Assembly (NCBI GenBank): GCA_021816385.1
Contig: JAKAYJ010000003.1
Coordinates: forward strand, 1 to 29,502
Reading direction: 5' to 3'
Length of the DNA stretch: 29,502 bases
Source of the DNA: Thermoplasmata archaeon
GTDB lineage: Archaea; Thermoplasmatota; Thermoplasmata; Thermoplasmatales; Thermoplasmataceae
Shown: positions 15,109-23,939 of the stretch, piece by piece
Layout: every line of letters begins with the position of its first letter
How positions within the stretch are numbered: position 1 is the first letter of the stretch
Notes under the pieces: model-generated
What the model saw: only the letters and a program-made list of their open reading frames with translations
Database searches by the model: none
Told to the model about the DNA's origin: nothing
Translations under genes and position numbers: made by a program

Positions 15109-17490
15109 ATGGAAGTTCTAAACTACTGGATAAAACTGGAATATGATCACAGTAACAAGACATATAGTGGAAAGGAAAAGATACAGCTTGAAGGAAAGGA
15201 AGACAAACTAATTCTGAACACTCTGGAACAGAAAATAAGCAAGATAACTCTTGATGGAAAGAATGTGGAACTTCTTGCAGGCAGGAGGGACGACGAAAAG
15301 GTGATCGAGGCAAAATTAAATGGAAAATCACTTCTTGAAATCGAATTCACTTCAAAACTTAATGACGCATTAACTGGACTTTATCTGGCAAGGGCATCAG
15401 ACGGCTCAGAGATGGCAACTACCCAGTTCGAGTCCATAGGTGCCAGAAGGGCGTTTCCATGTTTTGACAATCCATCCATGAAAGCAACTTTTGATATAGA
15501 GATCACCACAGGCTCAGATCTTGATGTGATTTCCAACATGCCTGAAAAGGAGGTAGTCAAATCGGGCAGCGTGAAGACTGTCAAGTTCCAGAGAACACCA
15601 AGAATGTCAACCTACCTTGTTTACATAGGAATAGGAAAGTTCGAGACAAAGGAGAGCAGCTTTGAAAATGTAAAGTTATATCTTTCTGGACTCAGGGGAA
15701 ACCTTGATACTACAGATTTCCCTCTGGTAATGGCAGCACAGTCTCTCGAATTTTTTAACAAATACTTCGGAATAAAATACCCATTGCCAAAGATGCATCT
15801 CATATCTGTTCCAGAATTTGCAGCAGGTGCGATGGAAAACTGGGGCGCAATAACATTCAGGGAGGTTGCAATCCTGGTCAACAAGAGTACCGGAGGGGCA
15901 ACAAAAAAGAGGGTTGCAGCTGTAATTGCTCACGAGATAGCACATCAGTGGTTCGGGAACCTTGTAACAATGAAATGGTGGAATGATCTGTGGCTGAATG
16001 AGAGTTTTGCAACATTCATGATGTATAAGGTCGTGGAAAATTACTATCCTGAATGGAAGGTTACCGGTGATATGCTATTATCAAGGGGAAGAGGGGCTTT
16101 CACCGATGACTCACTTGAAAGCACTCACCCAATAGAAGCTAATGTGAAGGAACCCGAAGAAATTGAGCAGATATTCGATCAGATAAGCTATGGAAAGGGG
16201 GGAATGATTCTGAGAATGATTGAATCCTACGCAGGCAATGAGAGCTTCCAGGATGGGTTACACAATTATCTGGAGAAATTTTCATACTCAAATGCAGAAG
16301 GACAGGACCTCTGGAAAAGCATTGCTAAATCATCAGGAAAGCCGGTTGATAGAATAATGGAATCCTGGGTGAAGAGGGAAGGGTACCCCATGTTGAAATT
16401 AAAATATGATTCCAACAGGATAAAGATAACCCAGTCAAGGTTCTATCTTGATGGCAGGGAAGGCAGGGATATATGGCCTGTTCCACTTACTGTTCTGAGG
16501 GAAAACGGCGTAGAAAGCAACCTTATGGAAACAAGGGAAATCACGATTCCAGGAGATGGATTTGTTAAGCTGAACGTTGGAGAAACAGGATTCTATAGGG
16601 TACTTTATCCTGAGGAATTTTACGCAAACATTTACAGCAGATCAGAAAAGCTCGACTACAAGGATTTCATAGGAATACTGTCTGATCTTTATGCATTTGT
16701 TGTATCCGGGAAGATAGATCTAAAGGTATACCTTGATGTGGTAAAGCAATTCTCAAATTCCTCAGATCTTAATGTTGTAACCCAGATATCAAACGACCTC
16801 GCAGAATTGAGAAACATATTAACATCCAGCAATGCCCTTGATGAAACGTACCTAAACTTCCACAGGGAGCAGGTAAGGAGACTCGAAGCAAAGAAATCAA
16901 CAGACGTAAATGATTCTATTCTATACGGAACAGTACTCAGAAGACTTGTTGATGTTGATGGCGAGAAGGCAGGGGAAATGGCGGCAAAATTCAAAAATAT
17001 GGAAAACGAAATTCCCGATATAAGAGATTCCATAGCAGTTGCATATGCAAAGGAGACAAAGAACCTGCAGGAAATACAAAAGAAGATGTTTGCACTTAAG
17101 AGCGATGAAGATAAGGTAAAGCTCATAGTGGCCGCAGGGCATATTCCAGGGGAGGACGCATTCAATTCAATGTACGGTCTGATAGAAGAGGGAAAGATAA
17201 AGAAACAGGATGTGGCTTCATACTTTACCTCATTTGGGGCCTATAGAGAGAACAGGGACCTTGCGATGAAGGAATTCGGCAAAATGGTTTCAAAACTTCA
17301 GGACATCTTCAGTGGATCTGGAACCGCATCAAACCTGGTCTTTGCCCTTGCACCCCTTGTTGGCCTTAACAGGGTTAAGGAAATGGAAACTCTTCTAAAC
17401 AGCATACGAAATCCGAAGGTGGAAAGAGGAATAATGAAAGGCATGGAAAGACTGAAAATAAACCAAAAACTTCTGGATAGAATGCAGTGA
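15109..17490 (+). CDS. M1-family aminopeptidase, tricorn-interacting factor F2/F3 type
   Basis: 793 aa. Gluzincin motifs are complete: GAMENWG (240-246) for N-terminus recognition, HEIAHQWFGN (H275, E276, H279), and the third zinc ligand E298 in LWLNES, 18 residues after HEIAH. Length is near that of the roughly 780-aa tricorn factors F2 and F3 of Thermoplasma. The C-terminal half is the helical ERAP-like domain. The enzyme removes single residues from the peptides left by proteasome and tricorn. F2 and F3 differ in N-terminal residue preference (F3 favours acidic residues); sequence alone does not let me choose. It stands alone with its own promoter region and no visible ribosome site. Confidence 0.92.
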   Translation: MEVLNYWIKLEYDHSNKTYSGKEKIQLEGKEDKLILNTLEQKISKITLDGKNVELLAGRRDDEKVIEAKLNGKSLLEIEFTSKLNDALTGLYLARASDGSEMATTQFESIGARRAFPCFDNPSMKATFDIEITTGSDLDVISNMPEKEVVKSGSVKTVKFQRTPRMSTYLVYIGIGKFETKESSFENVKLYLSGLRGNLDTTDFPLVMAAQSLEFFNKYFGIKYPLPKMHLISVPEFAAGAMENWGAITFREVAILVNKSTGGATKKRVAAVIAHEIAHQWFGNLVTMKWWNDLWLNESFATFMMYKVVENYYPEWKVTGDMLLSRGRGAFTDDSLESTHPIEANVKEPEEIEQIFDQISYGKGGMILRMIESYAGNESFQDGLHNYLEKFSYSNAEGQDLWKSIAKSSGKPVDRIMESWVKREGYPMLKLKYDSNRIKITQSRFYLDGREGRDIWPVPLTVLRENGVESNLMETREITIPGDGFVKLNVGETGFYRVLYPEEFYANIYSRSEKLDYKDFIGILSDLYAFVVSGKIDLKVYLDVVKQFSNSSDLNVVTQISNDLAELRNILTSSNALDETYLNFHREQVRRLEAKKSTDVNDSILYGTVLRRLVDVDGEKAGEMAAKFKNMENEIPDIRDSIAVAYAKETKNLQEIQKKMFALKSDEDKVKLIVAAGHIPGEDAFNSMYGLIEEGKIKKQDVASYFTSFGAYRENRDLAMKEFGKMVSKLQDIFSGSGTASNLVFALAPLVGLNRVKEMETLLNSIRNPKVERGIMKGMERLKINQKLLDRMQ

Positions 17491-17582
17491 AGAATCAAAA
17501 TTTTCATTATTTTCATCCTAATAATGCAAAGCCAATGGGGAGAATTATAAAGAATATCAACATGAAGTTAGAGGTGTGAACT

Positions 17583-18143
17583 TTGAGTGGAGAATTAACA
17601 AGAAGTCAGAAAAATTTTTTGAACAAACTTATGGAGGAATCCTCTGAAAGACTTGAAGCTTCAGAAAAATTCATGAGAAATCTTGGAAAGGGAGAGATAT
17701 CTGAACTGAGTGTACAGGAGGCATCCAGACTTATTGATGAACTGCAAAAGATAAAGACTGAGGGTGGCAGTTCCATTGGAGGCAATGGGCCAACGAAGAA
17801 GCAGAAAACATTCATTTCAAACTTGCAGGATAGTGAAGAGAGAATAGCGTTCACAAGAAAGTATCTCGAGAAGGCTGGGAAGAAAAGTGTAGATGAGTTG
17901 AATGTGAAGGAGGCATCGGCCCTTATAGACGGTCTAATGGAAAAGAAAGGAGATCCTGAAAGATCAAGGGCACAGACAGATTTCCAGGCAACACCAAAGC
18001 AGATAAATTATATCAGGAGTCTTCAGAAATCTGAAAAAGATCAAAAAACAGTTACAGAGTACCTGAAATCAATAGGCAAGAAGTCCCTGGATGAGATCAC
18101 GAGAACAGAGGCAAGTACAATTATTGAAAAACTTAAAATTTAG
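17583..18143 (+). CDS. Triple-repeat helical protein, unknown function
   Basis: 186 aa made of three tandem copies of a roughly 50-residue helical unit at about 6-57, 71-121 and 137-185. Each starts with T(R/K/P)(S/K)Q(K/I)..(F/Y)I..L, passes through a YL..(A/I)GKKS(L/V)DEL-like turn, and ends in EAS.(L/I)I(D/E).L. The EAS triplets (46, 110, 176) lie 39-40 residues after the opening Thr in every copy. Similar single units occur at the C-termini of various phage and DNA-handling proteins, so nucleic-acid or protein binding is possible. The TTG start has a GAGGTG ribosome site 6 bases upstream. That site is inside a five-codon leader frame (17562-17579). Linkers are Gly/Ser-rich. Confidence 0.78.
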   Translation: MSGELTRSQKNFLNKLMEESSERLEASEKFMRNLGKGEISELSVQEASRLIDELQKIKTEGGSSIGGNGPTKKQKTFISNLQDSEERIAFTRKYLEKAGKKSVDELNVKEASALIDGLMEKKGDPERSRAQTDFQATPKQINYIRSLQKSEKDQKTVTEYLKSIGKKSLDEITRTEASTIIEKLKI

Positions 18144-18239
18144 AACCGTTTTCAAAGAAATTTTTAAAAATCCATATGACTTCATGATTTTTTCAATTAA
18201 TCACAGATATGATTTTATTTCCATATAGTATCAGGTATT

Positions 18240-18806
18240 ATGAAAGGAGTCAATAATGCAACAGATCTGATAATTGAAAACAATCCCATGTACTCACTCA
18301 TGATAAAGAGTGGTATTGTGAATTATACAAGTCTCGCAAGGAAGATAAAGAAGCAGGTAGAATCAATGACCGGAAAAGAGGTAAAACTCAATACACTTGT
18401 AAAATACATCACATCCATAACACCAAGTGAAAAGGAGGATTACCAGATCAACTACCTGAAGAAATCCAATCTAGATGTGGAATTCAAGTTTGCAGAAAAG
18501 GAGGGAAAGGAATTTGATCCTGAACGGGAAGACATATTCCTGGTTTATAAAACACAGGATGGCTTCAAGTTTCTGGTCAGAAATGATCCCGAAGGAAATC
18601 TGGCATGTATACGAATAACCCTTCCCCCAGAGGCAAAGAAGGCGCCAGGAATAACTCTTTTTGTTGTGGAATTCCTCAGCATGCAACAGATTTCGATTGA
18701 AAAGATATACAGGTTTGATCTTGAAATCATTCTTGTATGCGCAGTGGATGTAGCAAGCAAGGTAATATCAAGCCTGAGTGATCTGATATTCAAATCCTAC
18801 CTCTGA
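18240..18806 (+). CDS. Predicted ACT-domain regulator of amino acid metabolism
   Basis: 188 aa. The N-terminal part (about 7-60; ENNPMYSLMIKSGIVNYTSLARKIKKQVE) is a helical unit typical of a widespread archaeal family annotated as amino-acid-metabolism regulator with ACT domain. The C-terminal half from about residue 95 shows alternating strands and helices (FKFLVRND, CIRITLPPEA, ITLFVVEFLSMQQISIEKI, IILVCAVDVA), consistent with ACT-like folds that bind amino acids. No DNA-binding motif is certain. A TATA-like GATTTTATTTCC lies about 25 bases before the ATG. It precedes the methionine operon by 198 bases on the same strand, so a link to methionine supply is possible but not shown. Confidence 0.68.
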   Translation: MKGVNNATDLIIENNPMYSLMIKSGIVNYTSLARKIKKQVESMTGKEVKLNTLVKYITSITPSEKEDYQINYLKKSNLDVEFKFAEKEGKEFDPEREDIFLVYKTQDGFKFLVRNDPEGNLACIRITLPPEAKKAPGITLFVVEFLSMQQISIEKIYRFDLEIILVCAVDVASKVISSLSDLIFKSYL

Positions 18807-18891
18807 CATCCTCTCAATTGACAGTACCATCAAAAACCAATCTGAAATTTGCTTTCCTGCCAGAAGTTCAAAAGGTTGGAATGTAATTGAT

Positions 18892-18907
18892 TAGACATAC
18901 CAGTCTA
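18892..18907. repeat. Short inverted repeat upstream of the metF-metE operon
   Basis: TAGAC-ATACCA-GTCTA: 5-bp arms with a 6-base spacer, about 60 bases upstream of the TATA-like TTTAAAAACTT of the operon. Candidate operator only; arms are short. Confidence 0.25.
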
Positions 18908-19004
18908 TGATTTCAGGGGATCATCTTAATATTTTGAAAAGTAAAATTACTCACACTAATTTTTTATAATTTAAAAACTTAATACAAAGCCAATATATGA
19001 AAAA

Positions 19005-19817
19005 GTGCAGATTTCAAATTTCCAGAGCAGGCAGAAAATTCTTAAATCAGTTGAAATAGTTCCAAGAAGGAACGGGAATATTGACGATCTGCTGGAAGCA
19101 AGGGAAATTTTCTCAGATCTTGCCGACATGGTTACAGCTCCAGAAAATCAGATGGGAAGGCCTGGAATAGATCCGCTTGCTGCACTTTATATAATCACTC
19201 AGGGAACGAACATGGTTGCTATGCCACACGTTACCCCGCGAGACAAGAACTCTCTTTATATATCGTCCCAGGTTCTGACATCGATGAAACTTGGAATCAA
19301 TCATTTCTTTGTAATCGGGGGAGATCCAATATCAAATAATATGGGGAGGGAAGTAAGGGAACTGGATACTAATGAAACTATCAGGCACATCAGGAAGGTT
19401 TCTCAGGGACTTGAACTGAATATGGAGGCAGTAATAGGAGGTGCACTGAATCCATACAGGAATTCAGAAGAGGAAATAGTCGGTTCAAAAATAGATTCTG
19501 GTGCCACACTATTCATAAGCCAGATGTGTTATAACAGTGAACCGTTCAAGAAGAAATGGATCAGGCAGAGAAAATTCAAGCTCTTCATAGGTTTTATGCC
19601 AATCCTGAAGAAAAGCAGCGTGGAATCCCTATCTAAAATGGGAGTTGTACTGCCAGAAAGCATAAAATCACTTATACAGGATTCAGAAAATCTGAGAGAC
19701 ACATCCATGAAACTCATAGATGACCTTGTGAATGACTTGAAAGGATATATTGATGGAATTCATATTATGCCAATTGGAAATAATGAAATTGCAAAAGAAA
19801 TAATGGAGATCTTATAA
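19005..19817 (+). CDS. metF: Methylenetetrahydrofolate reductase-like protein
   Basis: 270 aa TIM-barrel protein of the MetF type. Typical stretches: VEIVPRRNGNIDDLL at the first strand, VTAPENQMGRPGIDPLAALYI, MPHVTPRDKN, then FFVIGGDPIS (the 'GGDP' turn) and IGGALNPYR, ending with GYIDGIHIMPIGN. MetF reduces methylene- to methyl-pterin with FAD. Start is GTG; an ATG 8 bases earlier is out of frame. TTTAAAAACTT about 30 bases upstream fits a leaderless start. The stop abuts the start of the next gene with no gap, and the two following genes encode the MetE halves, so the operon would deliver methyl groups straight to methionine synthesis. Confidence 0.85.
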   Translation: MQISNFQSRQKILKSVEIVPRRNGNIDDLLEAREIFSDLADMVTAPENQMGRPGIDPLAALYIITQGTNMVAMPHVTPRDKNSLYISSQVLTSMKLGINHFFVIGGDPISNNMGREVRELDTNETIRHIRKVSQGLELNMEAVIGGALNPYRNSEEEIVGSKIDSGATLFISQMCYNSEPFKKKWIRQRKFKLFIGFMPILKKSSVESLSKMGVVLPESIKSLIQDSENLRDTSMKLIDDLVNDLKGYIDGIHIMPIGNNEIAKEIMEIL

Positions 19818-20717
19818 ATGAATGTTAAAACACTTGTATATGGAATATACCCGAGGAGTGACAGGCTGAGACTGGATTATGGAAGACATGAAAGAGGAGT
19901 ACTTTCTACTGAAAAGTTGAAAGCCATAATCAGGGAGGAAAAGGAGACATTCTACGGATTGACTGATGGAATCGATCTTGTAACGGATCCTCTCTTCAAC
20001 TGGTATGACATTTTCAGGCCAATAGTCCTATCTGTGGGGGGAATACAGTTAGGGCCACTGAGAAGGTATGGGGAGACAAACACATTTTACAGGGAACCCC
20101 TAATCGAGGGGAAAGGAGAACTGAAGCTTGATGTTTTCACCGAGCATGAATTTGAGGAAAACCCACCTTTCCCAATGTTCTACGGAGGCAGGAGAAAAAT
20201 TATACCAATTTTTCCTTCGCCGGTAGTGATGTACAGAATGTCATCCAGTGAAGGAAATTATTCCGTCCAGGACTTTTCAGAAAATCTGCTTGAAATATAT
20301 GGTAAATTGGCTGACAGGATGGGGTCAAGAAAAATATTGATATTCTCACCACAAATTGTTGAAAATGATATTTCATCTATGAAAAAAATATGCTCAACAC
20401 ATGAGATCATACTCCTTTCACCAGAAGGGATAAGGCATGAGGATTTTCATAGCATCAACTTCAAGTTTAACTCTATTATTGTCAACAGGAAAGAGGATTT
20501 ACATGTGGCAGGGGATCATTCCATGACTCCGGGTTTCGGGATCCTTGATGCACACAATACAAGAGTAGAATCTGGGAAAGACATAGAAAAACTGATAGGG
20601 GAAATTGAAAATGAATTCAGCTTCAATGATCTGATAGCAACCCATAACGATTACATGGATTTCCTTCCAAGAACAATAGCAGACAGGAAGGTTAAGATAC
20701 TTAAGGAGGTAAATTAG
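19818..20717 (+). CDS. MetE N-terminal-domain-like protein
   Basis: 299 aa. It resembles the N-terminal barrel of cobalamin-independent methionine synthase (VYGIYPRSDRLR, then FYGLTDGIDLVTDPLFNWYDIFRPI, and the late IVNRKEDLHVAGDH). In bacteria this barrel is fused in front of the catalytic one; in many archaea the catalytic barrel stands alone. Here a separate gene supplies an N-terminal-like domain right beside it. It has no zinc ligands. The ATG follows the previous stop directly, with GGAGAT about 10 bases upstream. It is followed without gap by the catalytic half. A role in binding the methyl-pterin or homocysteine is plausible. Confidence 0.78.
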   Translation: MNVKTLVYGIYPRSDRLRLDYGRHERGVLSTEKLKAIIREEKETFYGLTDGIDLVTDPLFNWYDIFRPIVLSVGGIQLGPLRRYGETNTFYREPLIEGKGELKLDVFTEHEFEENPPFPMFYGGRRKIIPIFPSPVVMYRMSSSEGNYSVQDFSENLLEIYGKLADRMGSRKILIFSPQIVENDISSMKKICSTHEIILLSPEGIRHEDFHSINFKFNSIIVNRKEDLHVAGDHSMTPGFGILDAHNTRVESGKDIEKLIGEIENEFSFNDLIATHNDYMDFLPRTIADRKVKILKEVN

Positions 20718-21749
20718 ATGTCAGAGAGACTTATAACACAGGAGATAGGAAGTTTCAGGAAGCCAGAATACCTGAGCAGGAAATTTCACAGCATAGAGGG
20801 AACAGATGAATACAGTGAACTCTGCCAGAAAGCAACGGATGAAACTCTGGAAACGTTCAACAGGGCAGGTCTTCATAACGTAGGAGTTGGTGGGGAAATG
20901 TACAGGTGGGAAATGTATGAACATTTTGCTAAAAGGGTTTCAAACATTGAATTTTACGGTCTGGTAAGATCATTTGATAACAGGTATTACAAGAAGGGAA
21001 GCGTGATGGGAATTCCCGAAAGAAAAACATCACTTCATCTTGAAGAACTAGAATATTTACTCAGAACAACCAGGAAACCCTTGAAGGTTCCAATCACAGG
21101 TGCCTATACAATGATGGACTGGTCTTTCAATGAACATTACCACAGCAGGAGGGAACTGGCCATGAGATTTGCAGAACTAATCCACGAGGAAATAGAAACA
21201 CTTCAGAATGCATGGAACAAATCAGGCAGAAAGGAGAAGCTGGAGATACAGATAGATGAGCCAGCAACAACAACACATCCATCAGAAATGGATATAGTGG
21301 TAGATTCCATGAATGCATCCATGGAAAAATTCAGGAATATTGAGTTCACGATCCATGTGTGTTACAGCAAGGATTATCGTATCCTCTATGACAGAATTCC
21401 TGAAATGGGATTTCATGGATATAACCTGGAATATGCCAACAGGGATTCCCTTTCAGTCAATAAGAAGATCAGGGAAGGATATGAGGACCTGAAATATTTC
21501 AGGGACATTAACGACACACTTCAGGAAAAGAGGTTCATAGGACTTGGAGTCACGGATGTACATATTGACACCATTGAATCTCCCGAATTGATTGAAAACA
21601 GGATTCATTATGCACTGGATATACTTCAGGATCCAGAACTCGTGAGGATAAATCCAGATTGCGGATTGAGAACCAGATCCAGGGAAGTAGGATTTGAGAA
21701 ACTAGCCAACATGGTAGAGGCAGCTAACAGGGTTGGAGAAAAACTCTGA
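20718..21749 (+). CDS. metE: Methionine synthase, catalytic (C-terminal) domain
   Basis: 343 aa. It has the MetE catalytic barrel: TQEIGSFRKP (7-16), TGAYTMMDWSF (127-137), the substrate motif QIDEPA (178-183), and zinc ligands H213 and C215 (HVCYS), E238 (LEYA) and C315 (NPDCGLRTR). It transfers a methyl group to homocysteine. Archaeal enzymes of this core-only type may use methylcobalamin or methyl-corrinoid proteins instead of methyl-folate; the neighbouring MetF-like gene speaks for a pterin donor here. The start is fixed by a strong AAGGAGGT ribosome site 8 bases before the ATG, overlapping the end of the preceding gene. Confidence 0.93.
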   Translation: MSERLITQEIGSFRKPEYLSRKFHSIEGTDEYSELCQKATDETLETFNRAGLHNVGVGGEMYRWEMYEHFAKRVSNIEFYGLVRSFDNRYYKKGSVMGIPERKTSLHLEELEYLLRTTRKPLKVPITGAYTMMDWSFNEHYHSRRELAMRFAELIHEEIETLQNAWNKSGRKEKLEIQIDEPATTTHPSEMDIVVDSMNASMEKFRNIEFTIHVCYSKDYRILYDRIPEMGFHGYNLEYANRDSLSVNKKIREGYEDLKYFRDINDTLQEKRFIGLGVTDVHIDTIESPELIENRIHYALDILQDPELVRINPDCGLRTRSREVGFEKLANMVEAANRVGEKL

Positions 21750-21811
21750 GGATTCAACAAATCCATAACCGAACTGTGAAAAATTTATAATCATAACAGC
21801 CATAGGAAAGC

Positions 21812-22684
21812 ATGAAGGACCAGAATCCAATTGAGAGACTATCTTTTGCCGAACTCAAGACAATTGCAAAAAAATCCGGACTAAAAACAATTCCCAGGAC
21901 CTACAAAAAAGCTGACCTGATAAAATATATTACAGAAAATTCAACAGAAGAGAAAAGAAAATCATGGATCGACGAACTTTCAGAAGGCGAAAGGATAGTA
22001 GATGGTAGAGACAGGACCGCTACAAGAAAGGATGAGAAGAATGAAACATTCTCAAGAAAGGAATATTTGGTGGATCTTCAAAAAGAAAAGATACACAGAA
22101 TTGTGGTTGAGGCAGCATGTGAACATTTCAAGGAGCCTCTGCCAAAGGGTACCGGTGTCAATTTTTATGATGGAATGAGTGACGAACTCCTAAAGCATCT
22201 CCATGATGTATTTGTAAAAAAGCTGGACGATCCTGAAGGAAAAAACTTTGAGCTTAGGAGTGCAAACTGGCTCGTATACAGGGTCAAGGAGGTTGGCGCA
22301 ATCAGGACAAGGCACACATTGCCAAATACCCAGGAATTACGGCTTGTAGGTTTTGATGTTGAGGGATTGCCTTACTTTATCGGGGAATTTTCAAACGTGG
22401 GAATGACAGATCAAAATTTCAGGAAGGGAATTGAAAACGCCAGGAAGGTTCTGGAAAACTACGGTCCAAGGCTTATGAAGAAATACAAAAGTGCCTGGAT
22501 GAGAGTTTACTATTTTGTTCCAGAGGAGCATTCTGATAACTTCCTCAAGCTTATCACCAGTGATAAATCCATAGCTGGTGATGGAACAATAAGGGTGAAG
22601 CGGGGATTCCTGAAACAGGACTATTTCATAAAGATTTCAGCATTTAAGGTCAACGGGAACAAATATACTGAGATCCATCCCTGA
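21812..22684 (+). CDS. SAP/Rho_N-like domain protein with possible nuclease-like core
   Basis: 290 aa, unknown function. Residues 9-43 (LSFAELKTIAKKSGLK, then TYKKADLIKYI) form a helix-turn-helix-like SAP/Rho-N motif that commonly binds nucleic acid. A charged linker follows (about 45-80). The C-terminal part has strands around ELRLVGFDVEG and YFIGEFSNVG (D182, E192), followed by a long helix and the strand WMRVYYFVPEE. This strand-helix order resembles PD-(D/E)xK nucleases, but Ser stands at the usual Lys position, so it may be inactive or another fold. TATA-like AAAATTTATAAT about 30 bases before the ATG suggests its own promoter. Confidence 0.68.
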   Translation: MKDQNPIERLSFAELKTIAKKSGLKTIPRTYKKADLIKYITENSTEEKRKSWIDELSEGERIVDGRDRTATRKDEKNETFSRKEYLVDLQKEKIHRIVVEAACEHFKEPLPKGTGVNFYDGMSDELLKHLHDVFVKKLDDPEGKNFELRSANWLVYRVKEVGAIRTRHTLPNTQELRLVGFDVEGLPYFIGEFSNVGMTDQNFRKGIENARKVLENYGPRLMKKYKSAWMRVYYFVPEEHSDNFLKLITSDKSIAGDGTIRVKRGFLKQDYFIKISAFKVNGNKYTEIHP

Positions 22685-22687
22685 TAA

Positions 22688-22695
22688 TTTTTTTT
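22688..22695 (+). terminator. T-run terminator
   Basis: Eight consecutive T immediately after the stop of the SAP-domain gene. Confidence 0.5.
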
Positions 22696-22755
22696 ATTCT
22701 ATACGAAAAATCCCCATTTCTCCCTATAAAAATCTCTTAAGTTTTATTAACAGAT

Positions 22756-23913
22756 TTGAAATTGAAGAAAATGAGAAAAGGGTTCCTGGTCATCGGAATT
22801 CTAATTATGTCAATGAATTCTCTATATCAGTACTCCTGGAATGTTTTTGAACCATTGCTCAAAACGGGTCTTGGCGTTACTCTTATCCAGGTTCAGGTTG
22901 GGTTTTCACTTTTTGCAATATTTTCCACAGGATTTCAGGGAATTGGCGGGTATTTTGCAGACAAGAATGGCCCTAGGAATATTGGCATACTTTCATCATT
23001 TCTTTCAGCTGCGGGATTCCTTGGCACGTCCGTAAGTGGCAATCTTGCAATGTTCTATATATTCTGGTCCATTGGAAGTATAGGAGAAGGCATTCTGTAT
23101 GGTATTGCCACCAACCTTGCAGTAAAGTGGTTCAAGGAAAACCGTGGACTTGCAGTTGGTTTCGTATCCTTTGGATTTGGACTCGGTGCAGCTGTGGCCA
23201 ATATATTCCTCCTGAAGGCAACAAGTTTCAGGGAACCTATGCTCATTATCGGCCTGACTGAATTGGTTCTCTTCCCCATACTCCTCAGCATGGTAAAGTA
23301 TCCAGAAACACAGGTAACTGGTGATAGACCGTCAAGAAACCTAAGAAACAGGAGATTCTGGATATTATATGTCTCATTTGTACTTGGTGCTGTACCACTG
23401 ATAGTGATATCATCCTCCCTTGGAATTCTTGGCGAGAGGATACCCATAGTCGAATTTGCAATCCTGGTATCTTTATTTCCATTGCTAAGTGGAATGAGCA
23501 GGCCTATTCTTGGGTTTTTATCAGACAGAATTGGAAGGATCAGGATGGTTTCAATAATCGACATTTTTCTCATTGCAGGTTCATTGCTTCTCCTCAACGG
23601 CTATCTTCTGGAATCAATCATTCTTATCGGATTCTTTGGAGGATCAATGATTTCCCAGTACATGTCTTTGATAGGAGACGTTTTTGGCACGAAGTTCTCA
23701 ACATCAAACAATGGTGTATTCTACACGGGAAAAGCAATTTCAGGGTTCATAGGAAGCACATTCTTTTCGGCACTTTTTATAGTAAATGAAGCGGAATCGT
23801 TTCAGTTCATATTGATATGTATAGTCGTTGCACTGGCATTTCTTCTTCTTTCCACCTACGATCCGGAAAAACGAAAAAGAGGTTCAGGAGAGAATGCAGT
23901 AGATTTAACATGA
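22756..23913 (+). CDS. MFS transporter (oxalate/formate-antiporter-like)
   Basis: 385 aa with about 12 membrane segments. The first half carries the MFS loop GIGGYFADKNGPRNIG between helices 2 and 3 (the G-x-x-x-D-(K/R)-x-G-x-(K/R) type), and the matching loop ILGFLSDRIGRIRM appears in the second half. The SIGEGILYGIATNLAVKWF helix and following stretch resemble the OFA/monocarboxylate branch. Substrate unknown; a carboxylate is a fair guess. The TTG start at 22756 is chosen because TATAAAAAT lies about 30 bases upstream (leaderless). ATG at 22771 would remove five residues and cannot be excluded. It converges on dapB with a 26-base gap. Confidence 0.88.
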   Translation: MKLKKMRKGFLVIGILIMSMNSLYQYSWNVFEPLLKTGLGVTLIQVQVGFSLFAIFSTGFQGIGGYFADKNGPRNIGILSSFLSAAGFLGTSVSGNLAMFYIFWSIGSIGEGILYGIATNLAVKWFKENRGLAVGFVSFGFGLGAAVANIFLLKATSFREPMLIIGLTELVLFPILLSMVKYPETQVTGDRPSRNLRNRRFWILYVSFVLGAVPLIVISSSLGILGERIPIVEFAILVSLFPLLSGMSRPILGFLSDRIGRIRMVSIIDIFLIAGSLLLLNGYLLESIILIGFFGGSMISQYMSLIGDVFGTKFSTSNNGVFYTGKAISGFIGSTFFSALFIVNEAESFQFILICIVVALAFLLLSTYDPEKRKRGSGENAVDLT

Positions 23914-23939
23914 GTATTATGGAATGACATCATCTAAAA

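Noticed and set aside
16689..17165. Long open frame on the minus strand inside the M1 aminopeptidase gene
   Set aside because: It is antisense to a clear enzyme domain and its Ser/Phe-rich product is typical of shadow frames in this codon usage.
23055..23597. 180-codon minus-strand frame inside the MFS gene
   Set aside because: The plus-strand product is a convincing transporter; the antisense product shows no domain and has shadow-like composition.
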